A stretch of 18,296 bases of DNA from AP-16 sp036395835. GTDB taxonomy: Bacteria > Pseudomonadota > Alphaproteobacteria > Rhizobiales > Xanthobacteraceae. Location: NCBI GenBank assembly GCA_036395835.1, contig DASWCW010000078.1, positions 1 through 18,296 on the forward strand. The letters run 5' to 3'. This document shows positions 1 through 6,882 of this stretch, in pieces. The notes under the pieces were generated by a model. The model worked only from the letters and a program-made list of their open reading frames with translations, ran no database searches and was not told the origin of the DNA. Position 1 is the first letter of the stretch. The number at the start of each line of letters is the position of its first letter. The position numbers were made by a program, and so were the translations under genes.

Positions 1-68
1 GCTTTAGTGGTGGAACAACGACTGTTGTTCATGCTGGTGGTTCTCCGTCATTAGGTTGATTGGTCATG

Positions 69-105
69 AAAAAACCGAGCAACCGGCTGCGACCGTGATG
101 CTCGG
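69..105 (-). terminator. Possible Rho-independent terminator
   Basis: Read on the minus strand, a 7-bp perfect stem (CCGAGCA at 75-81 pairs with TGCTCGG at 99-105) is followed directly by six T residues (A-run at 69-74 on the + strand). The 17-nt loop contains an inner CGG/CCG pairing (84-86 with 93-95). It lies about 130 bp downstream of the excisionase-like gene ending at 235 and could end its transcript. The large loop lowers confidence. Confidence 0.42.
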
Positions 106-234
106 AACAAACCTGGTGATTGATTGGAAGGTGATTCAGGCGCAGGATAAATAACACTGAAGGCGTCCTTTGGCGGGGGCGTTTTCAAATCTCCGTCAGG
201 CGCCCGGTCGCAAGCCGGGTGCCTTTCACTTCGT

Positions 235-438
235 TCAGGCCGGTCGTCGCGGCGCGAGCATCTCTTCGACGCTCCTCACGTCTATCATCCAACGCTTCCC
301 GATTTTGGCTCCCGGCAGATCACCGTTGCGCAATGAGTCGCGGACCCGGCGGCCGTTCAGTCCGTTCTCTCGTGCCCAGGCCTCGGCGTTAGCGAAGCGT
401 TGACCACCCACATGTCGAAAATCACGTGCCTGCAGCAT
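235..438 (-). CDS. Small excisionase-like / helix-turn-helix DNA-binding protein
   Basis: A 67-residue basic protein. Residues about 12-60 show the pattern of winged-helix (excisionase/MerR-like) DNA-binding domains: a helix ending in AWARENGL, a turn, a recognition-like helix RRVRDSLRNG, then the wing-like LPGAKIGKRWMID and a last helix RSVEEML. The form 'short strand, K-I-G-K-R-W-x-I/V' is typical of this class. The start is supported by a good ribosome binding site (AGGAGAG six bases before the ATG at 438). In island context the likely job is a recombination directionality factor working with the tyrosine integrase at 4859-5989, or a small transcriptional regulator. It faces the + strand gene at 710 across about 270 bp that contains direct repeats. 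The fold assignment comes from pattern reading only. Confidence 0.66.
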   Translation of the reverse strand: MLQARDFRHVGGQRFANAEAWARENGLNGRRVRDSLRNGDLPGAKIGKRWMIDVRSVEEMLAPRRPA

Positions 439-464
439 TCTGGTCTCTCCTACAGTTCGAACGA

Positions 465-519
465 CACCACCTATTTAGCGGCGGCTTCAGACACCTTCCG
501 GCGCCCACCGACTATTTAG
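465..519. promoter_or_regulatory. Direct repeats CACC-NN-CTATTTAG, possible operator
   Basis: Two copies of CACCNNCTATTTAG (465-478 and 506-519) are spaced 41 bp apart, about four helical turns, just upstream of the minus-strand excisionase-like gene starting at 438. A weaker third copy (CACCAAACTAAG) starts at 535. Such arm-like repeats suit binding by the small DNA-binding protein or by an integrase. No binding site was known to me in advance; this is inference from position and spacing. Confidence 0.33.
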
Positions 520-709
520 TTCCGCAGATGTTACCACCAAACTAAGTCACGGTAAGGCTGACAGAAATACAGAAGAATGGTCGAAATCGGCTTCGCAACG
601 GCGCTCCGGCACCCATGCAAGACCGGGTCGGTGCCACCAGTCGCGGCGCCGTGGGTTCACCGCCCCACCACCTGGACATCCTGGGCTCCGAAGCGTCCTA
701 AATCTTATC

Positions 710-1603
710 ATGCCAGCACGACGCCCCCGAGAATTTGGATACTTTGCGGTCGAAGACTGCACCCGCATCGCTGTGCAGCCACTGTTCCGACAGGCAGCCA
801 CGCCGGCCAATCTCGCCGCCATCCGGGCCGGTCAAGACGTGGACGTTGACGGCAGGCTTTCCGATCATCGCCTGGAATATCGTCTTCACCTAAGCCCTAA
901 TGGCGAATCCTGGCTGCATATCGGCAGGCCCGGCACCAGTGCGGGCTTCTATCTTGAATTCCAAAACATCAGCCGCCCCGTGCGTAGGAACGGCAGGTTT
1001 GTGCGGCCCAATCTCCTGCATCGGGTCATCGAACCGCGGAAATTGATTGGCATGCGCTGCTTCATTCGCGGTCTCGACAACCGCCGCTATGCCGATTTGT
1101 TCGTCACGCCTGAGGGCACGGTGGGGTGCCGCCGAGATTTGAATCTGACCTATCGCTCCCGGCAGGTCGGGAAGCGGAAACGGCGGGAGCAGCGACGGCT
1201 CGAACTCATCCGCATTGCGATGCCGCTCGCGAGCGAACAATACGTGACGGACTTTGCGCGATCGCACCCCGCATGGTGGCCCGAGGAGCAGCACCACCTT
1301 CGACCGAAAGGTCTGCGCCGGAAGGTCTGGGCCAAGCTCGTGAATGAGCTTCGCTCCCGGCCGGCCCTGCCCGTGCCGGCCCGTGCCAGGGCGGCGGCGG
1401 CACAACCAGCACCGACCGTGCCAACCGTGCTAGCGCGTGCGCCCACATCGCCGCCTGCCCCACCATCTGCGCCTGCGGCCGCACCACAATCACTACCGCG
1501 GGCGCTGACTGCGGACAGCCCGGCCGCCAAGCCGCACCATGGGACCGACCCGCTGGACGAAATCAGACAGATTTTTCCCGATGTGTTGAAATATCGGCTC
1601 TGA
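710..1603 (+). CDS. Hypothetical island protein with Pro/Ala-rich linker and short C-terminal tip
   Basis: A 297-residue protein of unknown function. Residues 1-216 look globular and basic. GCRRDLNLTYRSR (139-151), the Arg/Lys-rich helix after it, and RPKGLRRKVW (198-207) recall the C-terminal half of a family of hypothetical zinc-ribbon proteins common on rhizobial islands ('C-x2-C... GLTY-S' followed by a basic helix and 'PKGM'). The paired cysteines of that family are absent here, with only Cys140 left. Residues 219-274 are a low-complexity Pro/Ala linker, followed by a short folded-looking tip (residues 280-297, ending FPDVLKYRL). No clear ribosome binding site precedes the ATG at 710, and no other start codon lies upstream in frame. 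The gene converges on the ATPase gene ending at 2099. The family link is tentative. Confidence 0.68.
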   Translation: MPARRPREFGYFAVEDCTRIAVQPLFRQAATPANLAAIRAGQDVDVDGRLSDHRLEYRLHLSPNGESWLHIGRPGTSAGFYLEFQNISRPVRRNGRFVRPNLLHRVIEPRKLIGMRCFIRGLDNRRYADLFVTPEGTVGCRRDLNLTYRSRQVGKRKRREQRRLELIRIAMPLASEQYVTDFARSHPAWWPEEQHHLRPKGLRRKVWAKLVNELRSRPALPVPARARAAAAQPAPTVPTVLARAPTSPPAPPSAPAAAPQSLPRALTADSPAAKPHHGTDPLDEIRQIFPDVLKYRL

Positions 1604-2098
1604 GGCCTTCTGCGGCGGCATCGCGCTCTCTCGTTTTGCGCTCTCGGGCCTTACATCGTGGCCTGACTATTTCGACGGTGAGCCCGATGGAGCCGACACC
1701 GACCAGGGAGCCGACCGATTCGGGGTCTGGGGAGCTAACCGAATTGCGCTCGTGAATTTCCTGCGGGAGCCTTCCCCCGATTTCCGTCACGCTACCCGCG
1801 AAGGCGTGCTTTGCGGCGGGGCCCTGCCCGCGCGTTCGTCTCTGCGCCTCGAGCCGAAGATAGGGAAATCGAGAAGCGCCACGGAGGCCGCCCTGATTGC
1901 CGAGACTGACGGTCAACTCCGGCTCATGCGCTATCGCGCCTTAGGCGCCAGCGGCTTTCCTCCGATTGCCTCGGCGAATTCAGCTCGGCCTGATCGATTA
2001 GAGTTTGGTATCGGAGGGGCGAGCATCACGGTCATCTGGGAGAGCCACCGATCTAATCGAAATAGCGGGAGAATCTCGCGGGTTTTGCGTGGCGCTTT
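1604..2098. other. Non-coding or unassigned gap between convergent genes
   Basis: About 495 bp between the 3' ends of the hypothetical gene (+) and the AAA+ ATPase gene (-). Open frames cross it on both strands, but their translations (rich in Arg, Ser, Gly, without motif or good ribosome binding site) look like shadows. I see no RNA gene or clear terminator. Confidence 0.5.
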
Positions 2099-3007
2099 TC
2101 ACCCACGACCTTCATCGTGCATGACTCCTGTCCATTTCCCGGCCCCGATTATCCTGGGAGCCCGCATGCCCGGCAGGCTCCGCTGCTCGCTTGCCGACAG
2201 CAGCGTCTGCAGAAGCCGCCGATCCTCCTCCATGCCCTGGATCATCCTCGCCGCCCGCACGAGCTGCCGGGGCGAGACTTCCTTCAGCCGGTTCCTGTTC
2301 TCGATGAACCAGGCGACGGCCTCCTCGGCGACCGATTTCGGCATGCCCAGGGAGCGCAGCATATTCCCGTCCGTGCCGAGCCAAACGCAGTATTCGAACA
2401 GGTCCTTGATGCTGCTGGTGTCGATCCATACGGGATCCAGACCGCGGGAGCACATGGCCCGGAAGTGCGTCGCCATGTGCTTCTCGACGTTGGCCGGGTC
2501 GGTGAAGTCGATGTTGGTGAGCCAGATCAACCGGCACCGCACCTTGAACCGTTGCGGGGGAATGTTCGGATCATGCTTGGATTCATCGGCCAGCGCGTTC
2601 TTGCGAGCCTCGACCGTGTCCCGGATGACCAGCCGGGTCGGGCCCCACGCCATCTTGGCGATCCCGGCGACGACCTCGGACCGGGCCAGGGCGTCGCAGT
2701 CGTCGAGCACCAGCACCTCATCGTTGCGATGGTCGAAAAGCGTCTTGACGAACGCCGACGGGTTGGCGGGGGCGACGTTCTCGACCTTGATGCCGAGCCT
2801 GCGCAGCTCCTGCAGGGTGATGTAGGTCTTGCCGAGCCCCGGCTCGCTGCCGATCAGCTGCATCGGCTTGCGGCCCTGCGCCACGGCCCGAATGGCGTGG
2901 CGGGCCATGTCGACCTGCTCCCGCACGCTGCTGACGGCGGCGGCGGGTTGCGGCCGAGGTCTCAGTCGCTCAAGGACGCTGCGGTCAATCTTGCCGGCCA
3001 TCATCAT
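2099..3007 (-). CDS. AAA+ ATPase, partner of the clamp-loader-like gene
   Basis: A 302-residue AAA+ ATPase. Walker A is GSEPGLGKT (53-61), Walker B is LVLDDCDAL (99-107), and a sensor-1 asparagine sits in WLTNID (162-167). HFRAMCSRG (181-189) lies where an arginine finger is expected, and SPRQLVRAARMI (245-256) resembles sensor 2. The N-terminal 30 residues are basic and Pro/Ala-rich. The gene overlaps the upstream clamp-loader-like gene by 4 bp (ATGA), which implies translational coupling. GGAGGTGGG lies just before three successive ATG codons, so the true start may be the first or second. It could be a phage-type replication or DNA-remodelling ATPase. I do not recognise the exact family, and I see no nuclease, helicase or HTH domain fused to it. 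Confidence 0.82.
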   Translation of the reverse strand: MMMAGKIDRSVLERLRPRPQPAAAVSSVREQVDMARHAIRAVAQGRKPMQLIGSEPGLGKTYITLQELRRLGIKVENVAPANPSAFVKTLFDHRNDEVLVLDDCDALARSEVVAGIAKMAWGPTRLVIRDTVEARKNALADESKHDPNIPPQRFKVRCRLIWLTNIDFTDPANVEKHMATHFRAMCSRGLDPVWIDTSSIKDLFEYCVWLGTDGNMLRSLGMPKSVAEEAVAWFIENRNRLKEVSPRQLVRAARMIQGMEEDRRLLQTLLSASEQRSLPGMRAPRIIGAGKWTGVMHDEGRG

Positions 3008-3702
3008 CCCACCTCCGACTGGAGCACGTTGAGCATCTGCCGAAAGTCAGGCCAGCACTCATCGAGGACGGCATCCAGGACGTCCTCGTCGCATTCGACC
3101 TGCTCGGCGGCCAGGATTTCCCACAGGCGGTTCCTGAACCCTTCGCGCATCTCGCTCCGGGCCGGCTCAACGTCGTAGTCGAAATCGAGCGTCAGGCTGC
3201 GGGACTTCACGGGAGGCCCGATCTTCTCAGGAAAGTTCGTGGTGAAGATGAACGTGCATCTCCCGTCGAAGTCCTCCATCCAACTGTGCGTGGTGACCTG
3301 CGCGTTGGCCTGCATCCGATCGGCCTCCTCGAGGACCAAGCATCGATGTTGCCGGTAGAGCGACGGAGAGGTCACGAAGTCGGAAATGTCGCCCCGCATG
3401 CTGGTCATGCTGGCATGGAACGCCGCGTTGACCACGTGGGTGTGCCACCTCAGCTCCTTGCCGATGGCCCGGGCTACCGTCGTTTTGCCCACGCCCGGCG
3501 GCCCCACGAGCAGCAGGTGCGGCATGGCGCCCTTGTCGATCAGACGGCGGAGTTTGGCCTTCAATGCTTTCGGCAGGATGCATTCCCCGATCGTCTGCGG
3601 CCGGTAGCGCTCCATCCAGGTCGAATGATTTTTCGGGAGGAATACGATGCTGTTGTCGGCGAACGAAATGCGTGCCTCTGGGTGGTCATACTCATCATTC
3701 AT
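3004..3702 (-). CDS. T4 gp44 / RFC-like clamp-loader ATPase (short form)
   Basis: A 232-residue AAA+ protein of the clamp-loader clade. It has the RFC-box-like WMERYRP (29-35), Walker A GPPGVGKT (67-74), Walker B CLVLEEADRM (121-130, with Glu in place of the first Asp), sensor 1 TTN (154-156) and a clamp-loader-type S-R-x arginine finger (SRS, 167-169). From memory of phage T4 gp44, the stretch RYRPQTIGECILP (33-45), KGAMPHL (58-64) and the late WPDFR (217-221) match it closely, more than bacterial DnaX. T4 gp44 is about 319 residues; this protein ends where the C-terminal collar domain would begin, so it may not form a normal pentameric loader. It is the first gene of a two-gene unit with the ATPase downstream. 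No sliding clamp, gp62-like subunit or polymerase is visible. The ribosome binding site is weak (GGGATGA). Confidence 0.85.
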   Translation of the reverse strand: MNDEYDHPEARISFADNSIVFLPKNHSTWMERYRPQTIGECILPKALKAKLRRLIDKGAMPHLLLVGPPGVGKTTVARAIGKELRWHTHVVNAAFHASMTSMRGDISDFVTSPSLYRQHRCLVLEEADRMQANAQVTTHSWMEDFDGRCTFIFTTNFPEKIGPPVKSRSLTLDFDYDVEPARSEMREGFRNRLWEILAAEQVECDEDVLDAVLDECWPDFRQMLNVLQSEVG

Positions 3703-3917
3703 TCACGTCATCCCGGTGTCTTTGGTCCCTATAGAGAATATCGGGGCCCCGATGTTTGCGAGCAGAAGCTCGACTGTTTCGGTCTGGGGCAGAAGCCCGC
3801 TTAGGTCGTCGGAGCAGAAGCCCCTTTCTGATGCGCATCATCTAACAAATAATATCACGGCTCGGAGAGCGGAGCCACATGAACCGAGTCTCACATATTC
3901 CGGGAATAACCCCCCGC

Positions 3918-4508
3918 TCAACTCGATCGCTTCCGGGAGATCGCCCGAAAGATGTTGGCGCGGCTCTTACCGGTTTTCTGCTTGACTGCCTCGACGGCAG
4001 CTTCTTTTTGCCCCGGCTTGTGGCCGCCTTCGCCAAGCACCTGCATCCTGAGCCGATCGTCGGCCCGCATTTTGTCAATGCCGCCCTTCGGCCGGCCGCG
4101 CCCCCCGGTGCGGATAAAGTCCGCCCGCCAACCCGCCCTGCCCTCAAGCGTGTCGGCAAGGCGATTCACGGTCTCTACAACACCCCGCAGATACCATCCG
4201 ACCGGTTCCGCCGCACCCGCCTCAATGCATGCCCGAACCGTGGCATGGTCGGAGTCCCACTCACCTTGATCTGGTGTCTGAGCTTCGGATTCGGGCGCGA
4301 ACTTCAATCGCCGGGCCGCACCTTCGGTAGGATCGAGGCGGTCGGCGAGCAGGTTCAGGATCTTGGTTACATCGCGCAGATACCAGCCGACCGGTTTCGG
4401 CTTGCCGTTCCGGATGGCTTCGCTGGCCGCGCCGTGATCAATCTCCCATTCGTCGAGTTCTTCAAATCGCCGCGGGTTCGGCTTCGATTTCGCTTTGTAC
4501 TTGGCCAT
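3918..4508 (-). CDS. Hypothetical protein with internal tandem duplication
   Basis: A 196-residue protein of unknown function. Two copies of a roughly 41-44-residue unit are visible: residues 20-63 (EWEIDHG... PVGWYLRDVTKILNLLADRL) and 83-123 (EWDSDHA... PVGWYLRGVVETVNRLADTL). Each has an acidic E-W-x-x-D-H start, a central P-V-G-W-Y-L-R and an amphipathic N-x-L-A-D-x-L helix. The C-terminal 40 residues are basic, and PGQKEAAVEAVKQKTGKSRANIFRAI (165-190) looks like a helix-turn-helix, suggesting nucleic-acid binding. I chose the ATG at 4508 over the GTG at 4544 because GGAG lies seven bases upstream and the extra N-terminus is not protein-like. It is transcribed away from the integrase unit and toward the clamp-loader gene, 215 bp away. 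Confidence 0.7.
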   Translation of the reverse strand: MAKYKAKSKPNPRRFEELDEWEIDHGAASEAIRNGKPKPVGWYLRDVTKILNLLADRLDPTEGAARRLKFAPESEAQTPDQGEWDSDHATVRACIEAGAAEPVGWYLRGVVETVNRLADTLEGRAGWRADFIRTGGRGRPKGGIDKMRADDRLRMQVLGEGGHKPGQKEAAVEAVKQKTGKSRANIFRAISRKRSS

Positions 4509-4619
4509 CGGGGTTCTCCGATCAGCGCATGACGAACTGCCCACGCGCTCGACGCCGTTGGCGGGCTTGTCGGCTCCGCTTCTTCCAGTAAATCCGGAGA
4601 TTCTGAGACCGCATTATTG

Positions 4620-4853
4620 ATGAATCAACGGCCAACATCGCCGATAATGACTGACATGGGACGTGGGCCTTGCACATTCAAGGAGCGTGATGTGAGCCGG
4701 GCGGTCAAGGCTGTGCGGAAAGCTGGCATTGACGTGGCCCGAGTCGAGATCGACAAGGACGGAAAAATCGTCGTTGTTGCGGGCAGTTCGGGCAACAGTG
4801 ACGGACTGGGCGAAATAGCTCATAATGCAGACCGGAATGAATGGAATGACTGA
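4620..4853 (+). CDS. Small protein preceding the integrase
   Basis: A 77-residue protein ending 5 bp before the integrase start, so the two are almost certainly cotranscribed. The core TFKERDVSRAVKAVRKAG followed by a beta-like VARVEIDKDGKIVVV is the pattern of a small protein repeatedly found just upstream of tyrosine integrases on rhizobial islands. Its role is unknown; modulation of integration or excision is an inference. The start is uncertain: homologues of this kind tend to begin near M-G-R-G-P, which here would be the ATG at 4656 (65 residues). Neither start has a clear ribosome binding site. Confidence 0.68.
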   Translation: MNQRPTSPIMTDMGRGPCTFKERDVSRAVKAVRKAGIDVARVEIDKDGKIVVVAGSSGNSDGLGEIAHNADRNEWND

Positions 4854-4858
4854 GGGCA

Positions 4859-5989
4859 ATGTCACGCCGCCTTCCCAAATACGTTAATGGCTTCGTTGAC
4901 CGGCACGGCAGGGCGCACCACTACTTCCGTCGCCCTGGGCGCAAGTCGGTGCGGTTGCCTGGCCTCCCTGGGTCACCAGAGTTTATGGCCGCATACAATG
5001 CGGCGTTGATGGGCGGAGCGGCCCATGATGTCGAAACGCATGTCGAAATCGGGGCGTCTCGCACCGTCGACGGAACGGTCCATGCCCTCGTTGGCGCCTA
5101 TCTCGACTGCTCCCCCCGATCAACTTCACCGTTCAAGACCTTTGCCCCCTCGACGCAACGCAAACGACGGAACCTCCTGGAATCCTTCCGTAACGACCAC
5201 GGCGACAAACGGCTGTTCCGGTCCCGACCGGATGGCACCCGAGAGATGTTGTTGAAGCGGGAGAGGATGCAGCAGATCATCAATGAAAAGGCGGCCCGAC
5301 CCTTCCAGCAGCGGAACTTCCTAATCGCATTACGGGGGTTGTTCCGGTGGGCAGCATCGGAAGGCAGGATGCCGGATGACCCGACTTTGGGAGTGAAAAC
5401 AACACGGGCCAAGACGACAGGTTATAGGACGTGGTCCGAAGGCGACATCGAACAGTTCGAGCAAGCGCATCCAATCGGTTCACGACCTCGCCTTGCTTTG
5501 GCGCTCCTACTCTATACGGGCCAGAGGCGGGGGGATGTCATCAGGATAGGTCGCCAGCACATTCGCCAGGGCATCCTTACAATCGACCAGGGCAAGACGG
5601 ATGCCCACCTGGAGATCCCCGTGCACCCGAAGTTACAGGCTATCCTCGATGCCACGCCGAGCGGCCACCTGACCTTCCTGACCACCATTCATGGTCAGCC
5701 TTACTCGTCAGGAGGATTCACCAACTGGTTTTGTTCGATGTGTCAGAAAGCGGGTCTGAAAGGCTTGTCGGCGCATGGTCTAAGGAAAGCCTGTGCCCGT
5801 CGCCTTGCCGAGATGGGATGCAGCGCCCACCAGATCGCGGCCGTCACTGGACATGCTTCGCTCTCCGAAGTCCAGCGTTACACGAAGGCCGCTGACCAGA
5901 AATGGCTGGCACATGAGGCAATGCGCAAGCTAGTTGAGGGGGAAACGGCGGTAGTTTGTAAAGGTCCGAAAAAGACCTTTAGCCGTTAG
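4859..5989 (+). CDS. Tyrosine recombinase / integrase of the island
   Basis: A 376-residue site-specific recombinase, a usual length for phage/island integrases. The N-terminal part (about residues 5-45, with HYFRRPG and VRLPGLPGSPEFMAAY) is the arm-binding-like domain typical of rhizobial island integrases. A core-binding SAM-like region spans about 70-180. The catalytic domain shows the full set of residues: Arg223 in TGQRRGD, a Lys in the DQGKTD turn near 246, H306-x-x-R309 in AHGLRK, His332 in TGHAS and the nucleophile Tyr341 in VQRYTKA. It therefore looks intact and active. GAGGG precedes the ATG, and the small gene upstream is 5 bp away. It reads toward the inferred island/backbone junction. 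Confidence 0.95.
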   Translation: MSRRLPKYVNGFVDRHGRAHHYFRRPGRKSVRLPGLPGSPEFMAAYNAALMGGAAHDVETHVEIGASRTVDGTVHALVGAYLDCSPRSTSPFKTFAPSTQRKRRNLLESFRNDHGDKRLFRSRPDGTREMLLKRERMQQIINEKAARPFQQRNFLIALRGLFRWAASEGRMPDDPTLGVKTTRAKTTGYRTWSEGDIEQFEQAHPIGSRPRLALALLLYTGQRRGDVIRIGRQHIRQGILTIDQGKTDAHLEIPVHPKLQAILDATPSGHLTFLTTIHGQPYSSGGFTNWFCSMCQKAGLKGLSAHGLRKACARRLAEMGCSAHQIAAVTGHASLSEVQRYTKAADQKWLAHEAMRKLVEGETAVVCKGPKKTFSR

Positions 5990-6037
5990 AACGACCGATA
6001 GAGAGTTTGTAGAATCTAAGTGTTTGATGTTGTTGAA
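5990..6037. other. Inferred right junction of the genomic island (att region)
   Basis: The 48 bp between the integrase stop and the stop codon of the backbone MAPEG gene must hold the island boundary if the island ends here. The sequence is more AT-rich than its surroundings (for example around 6001-6035). No tRNA 3' end or copy of the sequence elsewhere in the window was seen, so the attachment core is not defined. The left end is outside the window. Confidence 0.4.
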
Positions 6038-6463
6038 TCATGGCACGCCGAGCAGGATCCGCACGATGAAGATCGCCCACATCACCGCGAGCACGATCGT
6101 GCCGGCGAGAAACACCATGCCGCGGCGGGGGACGTTGTTGTCGGTGACGTGAATGTAGGCGCGGACCAGCCGCAGGACCACGAACACCCAGGCCAGCAGC
6201 ACGAACAACAGATCCGCGTGCCGGGTGATGATCGACAGGATCGTGAGCACGTAGAACAGGAGCGGAAGCTCGAGCTCGTTGTGATAGGCGTTGCCGACCT
6301 GGAGCGCGCGGGTCGGCCAGTTGGGCTCGCGCAGGGCGATGTCGCGCGGATGCACCTTGCCGCTGCGCACCGCATCGACGCGCAACGCCGAGAGCCAGAA
6401 GCCGAGCACGAGCGTCAGCACGACCTCGACGAACAGCGGGAACAGCACGGTCTGGATGGACAT
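6038..6463 (-). CDS. MAPEG family membrane protein
   Basis: A 141-residue integral membrane protein with about four hydrophobic segments (near residues 4-26, 66-86, 86-104 and 117-138). RALQVGNAYHNELELPLLFY (52-71) is the hallmark MAPEG stretch (R-x-x-x-N-x-x-E followed by hydrophobics). MAPEG proteins include glutathione-dependent eicosanoid metabolism enzymes and many bacterial members of unknown substrate. AAGG lies upstream of the ATG at 6463. It sits downstream of guaB, as I recall for rhizobial relatives where MAPEG, an rRNA methyltransferase gene and guaA follow guaB. Its upstream flank is the DUF559/repeat cluster. Confidence 0.88.
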   Translation of the reverse strand: MSIQTVLFPLFVEVVLTLVLGFWLSALRVDAVRSGKVHPRDIALREPNWPTRALQVGNAYHNELELPLLFYVLTILSIITRHADLLFVLLAWVFVVLRLVRAYIHVTDNNVPRRGMVFLAGTIVLAVMWAIFIVRILLGVP

Positions 6464-6472
6464 GGGCGCGCC

Positions 6473-6865
6473 TTATCCCTCCCCGAAGGGGAGGGTGGCT
6501 CCTCGCGAAGCGAGGAGCCGGGTGGGGTCAACTGAGTTCAATGCAGACAAGATCGTCTCCATCACCGCGTCGAGCTCTCGATCGATTTCCGGATTTGCAA
6601 AGCGAAGAATCTTGTACCCGGCACGGCGCAGATTCTCATCGCGTACGTGATCTCGTTTTCGATTTGCGTCGAAACCATGCTGCGTTCCGTCCACCTCGAC
6701 AATGACTCCCGACCGGCGGCATTCGAAGTCGACAATGTACGTCAGGACCGGGGATTGCCGTCGAAAATGATGGCCTAAAGCGCGGAGTTCGCGAAGCTTG
6801 ACCCAGAGCCTTACTTCCTGGGGCGTCATGGCCTTGCGGAGCTTGCGGGCTATCTCGTTGGCCAT
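6473..6865 (-). CDS. DUF559 (Vsr-like endonuclease fold) protein
   Basis: A 130-residue protein of the DUF559 family, related in fold to very-short-patch-repair endonucleases. It shows MTPQEVRLWVKLR (13-25), HHFRRQSP (32-39), a nuclease-like core YIVDFECRR (43-51) with Asp46, then VIVEVDGTQH (54-63) with Glu57 and Asp59, and RDENLRRAGYKILRF (75-89). I chose the ATG at 6865 because GGAAG precedes it and because the longer frame would be translated repeat sequence. The last 17 residues and the stop codon are encoded by the flanking palindromic repeat at 6475-6527. The gene lies between inverted copies of that repeat. Function in cells is not established for this family. Confidence 0.85.
   Translation of the reverse strand: MANEIARKLRKAMTPQEVRLWVKLRELRALGHHFRRQSPVLTYIVDFECRRSGVIVEVDGTQHGFDANRKRDHVRDENLRRAGYKILRFANPEIDRELDAVMETILSALNSVDPTRLLASRGATLPFGEG
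6475..6527 (-). repeat. Double-hairpin palindromic repeat, left copy
   Basis: Two adjacent hairpins: CCCTCCCC/GGGGAGGG (6477-6484 with 6488-6495) and a perfect 10-bp stem GGCTCCTCGC/GCGAGGAGCC (6497-6506 with 6510-6519). The unit is the reverse complement of the copy at 6982-7035 with only a few differences. It overlaps the 3' end of the DUF559 gene. Confidence 0.88.
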
Positions 6866-6882
6866 GTGCTTCTTCCAAAAAG

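Noticed and set aside
3..59. Open end of a possible protein (FSGGTTTVVHAGGSPSLG then stop)
   Set aside because: Only 18 codons are visible at the window edge, with no motif to show that it is coding.
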